18,225 nucleotides of DNA, from assembly GCA_902478945.1 (NCBI GenBank), contig CABSMX010000037.1, forward strand, positions 1-18,225, given 5' to 3'. The position numbers and the translations under genes were made by a program. This document shows, one piece after another, positions 12,076-18,225 of this stretch. How positions within the stretch are numbered: position 1 is the first letter of the stretch; every line of letters starts with the position of its first letter. The notes beneath the pieces were generated by a model. The model worked only from the letters and a program-made list of their open reading frames with translations. It ran no database searches and had not been told where the DNA came from. The DNA comes from an uncultured Collinsella sp. Its GTDB lineage: Bacteria > Actinomycetota > Coriobacteriia > Coriobacteriales > Coriobacteriaceae.

Positions 12076-15000
12076 ATGGCTATGTGGGATCTCAACTGCC
12101 AATCGAATCCGTCGTCTGCGGACGACAAGGAGCTCGCTCCCTATCTTGCACGTCAAAAGGCGATGCGCGAGTTTTTTGAGCGTGCGCTGTTTGCCCCCAA
12201 GGATCAGGGCAACAATGGCCTGTACTTTTTGGGCGCCACGACGGGCTCGGGTAAAAACTATACGGCCGAGCAGGTCACAGCCGACCTCATCGCCGGTGGC
12301 TGGGACGATTCGGGCTGTTTTAACAAGTGCCCGGGCCGTCGTTACCTGGTGTTTGTGGTGCCGGGTAAGGACAACCGCGACAACTACGTTGCGAGCGTGC
12401 GCAAATTGCTGGTTGAACAGGGCATGGATGGCGATGCCGCGCAGCGCATGGTGTTCGATCTTCCGCGTGCGGGCGATAACATCCTGCATTGGATTGAGAC
12501 TACGCGCGGTAAGGGCGCCGTGGGCGTGCGCGACATTCCGTGTCCCATCGAGGCGGACGACGAGAGCTCTCATCGCATCATTAAGCGAGCGTGGGGCAAC
12601 GCGATGGAGATCGCCGATGACCTTTTGGGCATCCTTGACACTCGAAATCGTCTGGGAGGTGTTGCAGACCGTTTGACCCCCGCCCTTCGCGACAAGCTAT
12701 CGTCGGCGGATGCGAGCTTGCGTTGGGCTGTGAGCCACGAGCTCAAAAACATCACGCGCGGCATGGAGGTGATCCCCCAGATTTGGCCGTCTGCCCTGCT
12801 CAATGACGAGAGCATACCGCATGTGATTGCCCTGACGCCGCAAAAGCTCATCAATAGGATCGATACAGTGACCGGTGCAGGCGTTGTGCTCTTTAACGCA
12901 ATGGCTGCCGAGAAGGGCCTGTTTATCTTTGATGAAATCGACCACATGAAGGCCGACATACTGTCGACGCTGACAGACGATCCCGTGACGTTTCAACCGG
13001 ACGAAGTATTGCGTATCCTCGATCGTCATTTTAACGGCGGTGTGGTGGACCCCTTGCTACTGGGGAATCGAGATCAATGGATGGCGGTCTATACGCACGC
13101 TTCCACGTCGGGCGATCACAAAGGGTCAAACGCCGAGAGGAACAGGGTTTCGCGGGCGAGCGTAGAGGAAGATGCCGAAGAAATCGCCAAGGATGCCAAG
13201 AAAATTCAAAAGGCACTCGCCTCTTGTATTAAGGACATGAAACTGCGTCCGCCTTTTGCGCTGTCTGACGAGGCGAAAGAAGAGCAGCTCTCCGGTCGAC
13301 ATCTGTTTGGCAGCGACGATATTTCGGTGGGCGACAACTCGGCGAATCCGTTGCGCTTCAAACTCAATGAGGGCGGTACTCGCAATATGATTATCACTCG
13401 CGGAGGGAGTGGGCAGCAAACCGTCAGCAAGGCGGTGCGTCGTGCACGCGGTCTGGTCAGGATGGTGGTGGGTCATCTCGCCCGTTGCGCCACGCTTATG
13501 GACAAGCTGTACTACGGCAGCATTTCGTACAAGGACGACCTTTCGCGCAAGAACATCATCGATGCCCTGGGCATTAGGAACAACCAGACCAGCGAGAAGT
13601 ATTTTTGGGATTCGTTGATGCTGGCGCTGTTCTTTAAAGATCGCAAGAATGACGAGATCGATGCCGCCGACGACTCGATGTATGCGCGTGGTGTCGATTA
13701 TCTAGTGATGGAAACCACCATCGAGCACATGTTTACCACGTACCTAACCAGCCACGGCATTGAGCGCATGCCCGAGGCCTACCTTGCCTCCATTGCCGCC
13801 AAAGCGCCTTGCGTGTGCATGAGCGCAACATGGAGTGCGCCGACCGTCAAAAACTTCAACCTCGATTACCTTGACGAGGTTCATGGCGTGGTTCGCAAGG
13901 ACGCTTGGATTGGCGAGCTCAACCAGGAAATCGTGCGACAGACTAAGCTGTTTAACAAACAGGCTGCGAAGGAGTACGACGTCGATATTGCCTGGGTGGA
14001 TGAGTCCAAGGAAATTGCCGGCATGGTCGCGCTGGCAGGCGGCGCCTTTGGCGGCATCATTGTGTCGCCCGACGAGGTGTACGAGCGCGCGATGCGGTTC
14101 TTTGACGGGATTGGCGTGAGTGAGGGACTTGCGGTGCGCTTGCGCTTAAAGATTGCTGACAGGGTGGGCGTGAGCGACGCCAAGAGCATCGAGTTTGAGC
14201 TGAAGCGCCTGAGCAAGACGCTTGTTGCCGTGAGCACTTGGGCCCGTGGTGTGGCGCGTAACGAGCAACGGGCGGGAGCCGTTTTTACCACGCGCCACAT
14301 GGGAAACCATGGCGAATTCAATAGTCTGGCGCTGGATCTTGCGCGCGAGATTGTCGCGGAGCTGGTGATTAGAAACATCAAGTGCCCCGAGATGTCGTAC
14401 GAGAAATCGCTTGAGGCCGCCAAGGACATGGTGCCGTGCTTTAACGCTGCGGAATGGGATGCAGGTTGGCGTGGCGCTCAAAAACGTCTCGAGCTGGGCC
14501 AGCCGACCCTGATGTTTATCAATCTTTCGGCCGGTGGCTTTTCCAAGAATCTCAAATACAAGGTGCCGGAGAATCTGTGCGGCATGGTTCATCAGGTCGA
14601 TTGCGGCTTTGAAAATGCCGACCGTCGCCCCAAGATGGATCTTGATTTCTTATATATCGAGTCGCCCACAAGTCGTTTGACCTGGGGAGTGGAGATCAAC
14701 TCAAATAAGTTTGTCCAGCAGGCGCTACTTGGCGTGGTGGAGCAGGAGGAACTGGTAGCGCGCGGCGAGGTTCCGTTTACTCAAAAGCGCCGGAACGTAC
14801 GGATGCTTCTATCTGGCGTTAATAAGAGCCTGCCGGTGCGCGACACCCTCTCTTATCAGGTCGAAGGCGCTCGCATTGTGGCACAGGCTGTGGGTCGCCT
14901 GATGCGCACGAGTGTAAAGATGCCTTGCGTGCAGGTGCTGCTCGACCGCGAGATTGCGAACGATTGCAACTTTTCGTTCTTGCATGATTTGCCGATGGGC

Positions 15001-16008
15001 TACGAGCTTGAGCAGGTGGTTGGTGCCTGCGCCGCTGCCAACAACCATATGACGGACAACAAGGAACACGCTGCCGTTAAGCAGCAGAACCTTGCCGCCT
15101 TTAGGAACAACCTTGCCAAGCAAAAGCACGAAAAGCTGGCGTGGAAAGTTACCTCGCTAAACGCCGGGGACGAAGATCTCACTGCTTTTGATGGCGAGCG
15201 CGACTTTTACCTGCATCATTTTTGCCTGCCGTGGGAAGATCTCGCGCAATACCCAGAGCGCCGGAGTACCGCGCTGCGCATGTCGCATGCTGCAAATGGC
15301 TATGCCTATGCAGAAGGCGGGGCATGCAAGGTGCCGCACTTTGAATTCCCTAGCTACGATGGTGAGCCCGTCGAGCAGATTGCTGCTCGTCTGGAGGATC
15401 GTTGCCACTGCAAGGAGGGCTTAAAGGGCGCGACGGTTCGCCAGGTGAGCCAGGCGGCGGCGCGCGTACCCGAGCTGCTGTCAATTCGCGAAGTGCGTGA
15501 GCGTTGGTCGAGCGACGGGGTGCCCACAACGCTGCAGCCGGCGGCGACGGCGCACATGACGCCCTATATGTTCCAGGCGGTCTACCTGGGTGAGCTGGGA
15601 GAATCTGCCGGAAGGGCAATCTTTGAGGCATATTACGACGGCCGCTATTCGCTTACGCGTGGCGATGCGGCACACGCCGAGACAGGTGGCGACTTTGAGG
15701 TGCTCGATGCTGCTGGCAACACGACCGGGGTATGGATCGATTTTAAGCACTATCGCATCGGTGCCTATATCGCTTATGTTCGCGACGGTCGCGAGGCGTC
15801 GGATGCCGAGCGCTTTAGGGCGAAGGCTCAAAAGGTTGGGGCGAAACGCCTGCTAATCGTCAACGTTTTGGCTGATGAGGCAGCGCTTGAGTGCGTGCCC
15901 AAGGCACTCGATGCTGAGGGGACTGTGTTCTCCGTTCCTTATATGGCCGCCGACGGTGCAATCAATTTGGAGATGATGGAGGCGATCGGCCGTGCAATCG
16001 AAGCATAA
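12076..16008 (+). CDS. SF2 (DinG/XPD-like) helicase fused to PD-(D/E)XK nuclease
   Basis: A 1310-residue protein with an ATP-driven helicase core and a C-terminal nuclease. Helicase motifs: I GATTGSGKN (~53-61), II DEID (~286-289), III SAT (~583-585) and VI QAVGRLMR (~937-944). The ~295 residues between II and III are a large insertion, where XPD/DinG helicases carry their arch domain. Motif I ends in Asn where Ser/Thr is usual. The nuclease is near the C-terminus: GELGESAGRAIFE (~1172-1185), GGDFEV with Asp ~1206, and VWIDFKHY with Asp ~1222 and Lys ~1224, then an Ala/Lys helix. This fits the D...(D/E)xK active-site order. The start at 12076 has GGAGG 7 bases upstream; an upstream TTG (12070) is too close to that site. 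Its end overlaps the PIWI-like gene by 17 bases, so the two are co-translated. In pPIWI-RE defence modules a DinG-like helicase and a nuclease accompany a PIWI protein; here they appear fused. Confidence 0.8.
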   Translation: MAMWDLNCQSNPSSADDKELAPYLARQKAMREFFERALFAPKDQGNNGLYFLGATTGSGKNYTAEQVTADLIAGGWDDSGCFNKCPGRRYLVFVVPGKDNRDNYVASVRKLLVEQGMDGDAAQRMVFDLPRAGDNILHWIETTRGKGAVGVRDIPCPIEADDESSHRIIKRAWGNAMEIADDLLGILDTRNRLGGVADRLTPALRDKLSSADASLRWAVSHELKNITRGMEVIPQIWPSALLNDESIPHVIALTPQKLINRIDTVTGAGVVLFNAMAAEKGLFIFDEIDHMKADILSTLTDDPVTFQPDEVLRILDRHFNGGVVDPLLLGNRDQWMAVYTHASTSGDHKGSNAERNRVSRASVEEDAEEIAKDAKKIQKALASCIKDMKLRPPFALSDEAKEEQLSGRHLFGSDDISVGDNSANPLRFKLNEGGTRNMIITRGGSGQQTVSKAVRRARGLVRMVVGHLARCATLMDKLYYGSISYKDDLSRKNIIDALGIRNNQTSEKYFWDSLMLALFFKDRKNDEIDAADDSMYARGVDYLVMETTIEHMFTTYLTSHGIERMPEAYLASIAAKAPCVCMSATWSAPTVKNFNLDYLDEVHGVVRKDAWIGELNQEIVRQTKLFNKQAAKEYDVDIAWVDESKEIAGMVALAGGAFGGIIVSPDEVYERAMRFFDGIGVSEGLAVRLRLKIADRVGVSDAKSIEFELKRLSKTLVAVSTWARGVARNEQRAGAVFTTRHMGNHGEFNSLALDLAREIVAELVIRNIKCPEMSYEKSLEAAKDMVPCFNAAEWDAGWRGAQKRLELGQPTLMFINLSAGGFSKNLKYKVPENLCGMVHQVDCGFENADRRPKMDLDFLYIESPTSRLTWGVEINSNKFVQQALLGVVEQEELVARGEVPFTQKRRNVRMLLSGVNKSLPVRDTLSYQVEGARIVAQAVGRLMRTSVKMPCVQVLLDREIANDCNFSFLHDLPMGYELEQVVGACAAANNHMTDNKEHAAVKQQNLAAFRNNLAKQKHEKLAWKVTSLNAGDEDLTAFDGERDFYLHHFCLPWEDLAQYPERRSTALRMSHAANGYAYAEGGACKVPHFEFPSYDGEPVEQIAARLEDRCHCKEGLKGATVRQVSQAAARVPELLSIREVRERWSSDGVPTTLQPAATAHMTPYMFQAVYLGELGESAGRAIFEAYYDGRYSLTRGDAAHAETGGDFEVLDAAGNTTGVWIDFKHYRIGAYIAYVRDGREASDAERFRAKAQKVGAKRLLIVNVLADEAALECVPKALDAEGTVFSVPYMAADGAINLEMMEAIGRAIEA

Positions 16009-17888
16009 CCAGCCGTGCGGTTTGGGAGACATCGCCGTATCAGAGCTCGTGTTGCAGCTCGATGCCGCTGCTGCCGAGGAGCGCTACTCGGTCTTTTGGT
16101 GCAACGTCGGCGATGCGGGCAAGCATGCCGTGGCGAACTTTATGGCCGATGTGTGCCAGACGGGCAAGGTCGTCGCGCTCACGCAGCTTGCAGACAACCG
16201 CGTCTTTCTGATGGTCAAAGCGGGCGTGCAGACGGGCGACCTTAATGCCTCGCTTTATCAGGAGCAGATAGTTCCGATTAAAACTAATTGGAACGAGTTG
16301 GACGATTACGTTGCGCTCCGCTTGCTGTTCAACTCCTGCTCTCAGTTTGAGGGGATTGAGGACGAAGTTCCCAATGACACCGGGCACCTGTATGTCATTA
16401 GCGCCAAGGGTGCCCGCCGCGATGCTGTCGAAAGCGACGGAAGGGGACCTGCCAAGATCGAAACGGTTGAAATCGTTATCGATGAGGATTGCACCTTTGA
16501 TCTTAAGATTCGGACGTTTACCAAGCGCCGTGTGCTTATTGGCAGGGCACAAGGTGACGAGAAAGAGCTCGAAAAGATTAAGAGCCAAGTGGGCTACAGG
16601 CTATCGCCCGTGGCGACGATGGTGCTTGCCCACGAACAAAAAGACGAGTACATCCTGCGCCGAGCCAAGGGCGACAAGCCGTCCAAGCGCCGTGATCTGA
16701 CGTTCTCGGCCCAGGCGGACAAGGTCGCCTATACCAAGAAGGGCATTTTGTATCGAGGGCTGCAGATTCTCGAACGCCGTTACAGCGACTTCGCCCGGGT
16801 GACGCTCATGGAATACCCGCGTAAGAGTTTCTACGAGGTGCTCAAGGGTGATGAGTACGCGCGCGTGGTTGCGGAGCGCATGGCGGGGCAGCGAATCGTG
16901 GTGTCGTTTGCGCGCAATGGGCTTGCCGAAGTGGCGCGCCAGCTGGCCGATCGACTTAACGATTCCTCGTGGGGCGTTCGCGCAACGTATGGCGGAAGGG
17001 CCGTGGATTCGCGGGCGCTGAACCTTGTCGTTGTGCCCAATGAGGTTGCTGAGGACGACGGCTATGCCTTACATGCTGGCGTGGTGGAACAGCACGTGAC
17101 ACCGGATGTGTGCGAGCCACTGTTTAAGGTGGCGCCAAAGCAAAAGGATCGCAATGCGCAAGAGGCGATCCTGGGCGCCATGCTCAAAGAACTGCTGGTA
17201 AAGCAGGATGTTGTCGACGAGCGGGTGACGGCGTTTGATCTTGATGCTTTGGATATTGAGTCGGTGACGGTGTGTGGCTTGGTCGATGTGCCGCATAAAA
17301 CAAAGGACAAGATTGAGCTGGATTCGCGTATCGCTACGTTGGCGATTGGCGCGGATGGGGGGCATGCGCTATGCCTCACATTCGGCAGAGGATGGTCCCG
17401 AGGACGAGATGGAGCTCGATCTGCTGACCGCGGACGGCAAACTCGATAAGGGCGCCTATGTCTTTGACGTGCATGCGAACGGGCAGTCTATGCTTGCGCG
17501 CGTGCGGGATACGGGACTGACGACGTTTTCCAATAACTTTATGGCCCTGGTGGGTGAGCATCAGCTCACAGGCAAAGCAGGGCGTAAGAAAGAGATTTTC
17601 GAGAGCTACAACTCGCCTTATTACGGCATTGGAACGTTCGAGCGTGCGGGCAAGACTTGCTATTTTGTGGGCGTCAACAACGGCACCCAGGAGGATATGG
17701 CGACTGCGATTCACGTGCGTTCGATTGAGGTACTCGACGGCGATGATTTGTCTGAGTTGTTGGTTCAGCTGGCCAACATAGGCCTTTCGCGCTATAAGGC
17801 TCCGTCCGTGTGGCCGATTCCGGTCAAGTATCTCAACGAGTGCGCTGCGCGTGAGGGCGCGGTAGAGGATGGCGGTGGCGACAAGTGA
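15992..17888 (+). CDS. PIWI/Argonaute-like protein, frameshifted at a G6 run
   Basis: One gene split between two frames (15992-17449 and up to 17888); removing one G from 17357-17362 gives a continuous 631-residue protein. The GTG start has GGAGG 9 bases upstream and overlaps the helicase gene. Residues 1 to ~290 are not recognised. Residues ~300-410 have an alpha/beta MID-like pattern, with Gln367 (in VEQHVT) and Lys404 (in LLVKQD) spaced like Argonaute 5'-end-binding residues. Residues ~420-631 follow the PIWI order: CGLVDVPHK with candidate catalytic Asp432, then RIATLAIGADGG, FDVHANGQ, YYGIGTFERAG with YFVGVNNGTQ, and a final helix plus PIPVKYLNEC. That ending is like the closing segment of Argonaute proteins. 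The position of the usual second Asp seems to be missing, so the protein may bind without cutting. The PIWI assignment is pattern-based and unconfirmed; the gene boundaries and frameshift are clear. Confidence 0.55.
17357..17362 (+). other. Frameshift site in the PIWI-like gene (run of six G)
   Basis: Upstream of this run the correct frame ends IATLAIGADGG. Downstream it becomes an Arg/Gly-rich nonsense tail that stops at 17449, while the next frame continues as a normal acidic protein (ASHSAEDGPEDEMELDLL) to 17888. Removing a single G joins them. The cause could be a homopolymer sequencing error, a real mutation or ribosomal slippage. Confidence 0.85.
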
Positions 17889-17932
17889 TGGTGTTGCGCA
17901 ATTATCGCTCCTAGAACTTTTTGAAATTACGC

Positions 17933-17961
17933 TTGCATTGTAAAAGGGGAGAACATATACT
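17933..17961 (+). promoter_or_regulatory. Strong sigma-70-type promoter
   Basis: TTGCAT (17933-17938) and TATACT (17956-17961) are separated by exactly 17 bases in an A+T-rich patch after the end of the PIWI-like gene. Transcription would start near 17968 and run toward the short frame at 18042. Confidence 0.6.
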
Positions 17962-17983
17962 GCAGCCATAGCACATCAGATGG

Positions 17984-18000
17984 GGTCTCAAAAAGAGACC
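17984..18000 (+). promoter_or_regulatory. Leader hairpin or operator
   Basis: GGTCTC and GAGACC flank five A residues: a perfect 6-base inverted repeat lying 16-32 bases past the predicted transcription start. It could be an RNA hairpin in the leader or a repressor site. Confidence 0.4.
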
Positions 18001-18041
18001 AAGCAAACGAGTTTTCAGTTTATGTTGAGAGGTACTTGAGC

Positions 18042-18072
18042 ATGACCAGCAGAATTTTCCCCCTTTAGGGGG
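18042..18072 (+). pseudogene. Start of an interrupted gene, or very short leader ORF
   Basis: An ATG at 18042 with a GAGAGG-like site about 11 bases upstream opens only eight codons (MTSRIFPL) before TAG at 18066-18068. It follows a strong promoter and ends at the border of an IS3-family element. It may therefore be the 5' end of a gene destroyed by the insertion, or a true leader peptide. CCCCC-TTTA-GGGGG (18059-18072) forms a small palindrome at the junction. Confidence 0.3.
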
Positions 18073-18225
18073 TGCGGACGATTTCTTGGACCGCGCCTAG
18101 GCGTATCCAAGCTTCCTGCGGTACTCCATCGGGCTGAGCCACCCGAGGGACTTCTTGATCCGCTCCTCACGATAGTATACGAGGTAGGCCTCGAGCCTGC
18201 CCATGAACTCCCCGGCCGTCACGCC
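18073..18225 (-). mobile_element. End of an IS3-family (IS150-like) insertion sequence, cut by window end
   Basis: The terminus is placed at the TG of 18073 because the following bases (TGCGGACGATTTCTTGGACC) resemble the ends of IS150-group elements, which begin with TG and contain TTGGAC. The opposite end is outside the window, so neither the inverted repeat nor a target duplication can be checked. Confidence 0.6.
18097..18225 (-). CDS. IS3-family transposase OrfB, C-terminal 42 residues (partial)
   Basis: The minus strand translates to the end of an integrase-core transposase: a region ending LEAYLVYYREERIKKSLGWL followed by SPMEYRRKLGYA and the stop. The spacing of the YY, the basic KK and the LGWLSPMEYR closing motif is diagnostic of IS3/IS150 OrfB proteins, just after the third catalytic residue (Glu) of the DDE domain. 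That Glu and everything upstream lie beyond the window. The protein would cut and join IS ends during transposition. Whether the full copy is intact is unknown. Confidence 0.88.
   Translation of the reverse strand, partial: GVTAGEFMGRLEAYLVYYREERIKKSLGWLSPMEYRRKLGYA

Noticed and set aside
1..18225. CRISPR array, tRNA or rRNA genes
   Set aside because: I saw no regularly spaced repeats, cloverleaf-like tRNA ends or rRNA signature sequences on reading either strand.

Overview
The window is a bacterial defence island: accessory genes, gene remnants and one mobile-element end, with no housekeeping genes. Moderately high GC, strong GGAGG ribosome sites, codon use and the IS3-type element suggest an actinobacterial gut commensal of the Coriobacteriia (Collinsella-like). 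This is an impression, not a proof. Bases 1-48 are not genomic. They are an Illumina Nextera P5/i5/transposon adapter left on the end of the contig, and they truncate the first gene.

Left part (49-8120). A SIR2-domain gene (minus strand, cut by the adapter) lies just downstream of a remnant that copies only the last ~133 residues of a restriction nuclease. After ~880 bases of non-coding DNA comes an intact plus-strand operon of four genes: two tandem cytosine-5 DNA methyltransferases (M1, M2), a McrB-like AAA+ GTPase (R1) and a DUF2357/PD-(D/E)XK McrC-like nuclease (R2). This is the architecture of the LlaJI restriction-modification family. The two methyltransferases protect host DNA, and R1 and R2 together translocate on and cut unmodified DNA. 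The remnant at 704-1111 is an inverted copy of the 3' end of R2, so the operon sits between inverted repeats. An inversion between them would place the SIR2 gene directly behind R2.

Middle part (8121-12075). A decayed phage tail-protein fragment is followed by a minus-strand 720-residue protein with a four-cysteine zinc-binding cluster. It is separated from plus-strand genes by a 109-base divergent intergenic region with inverted and direct repeats. Two small acidic proteins of unknown function follow, then an open, coding-like stretch without a start codon.

Right part (12076-18225). A 1310-residue protein combines a superfamily 2 (DinG/XPD-like) helicase with a C-terminal PD-(D/E)XK nuclease. 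It overlaps by 17 bases a second gene of about 631 residues. The C-terminal half of that protein reads like the MID and PIWI domains of an Argonaute. It is broken by one extra G in a run of six. I interpret this pair as a compact relative of the pPIWI-RE modules (PIWI protein + nuclease + DinG-type helicase), with helicase and nuclease fused. This is the most interesting system in the window. The window ends with a strong promoter and hairpin leading into a very short ORF next to the end of an IS3-family (IS150-like) insertion sequence.
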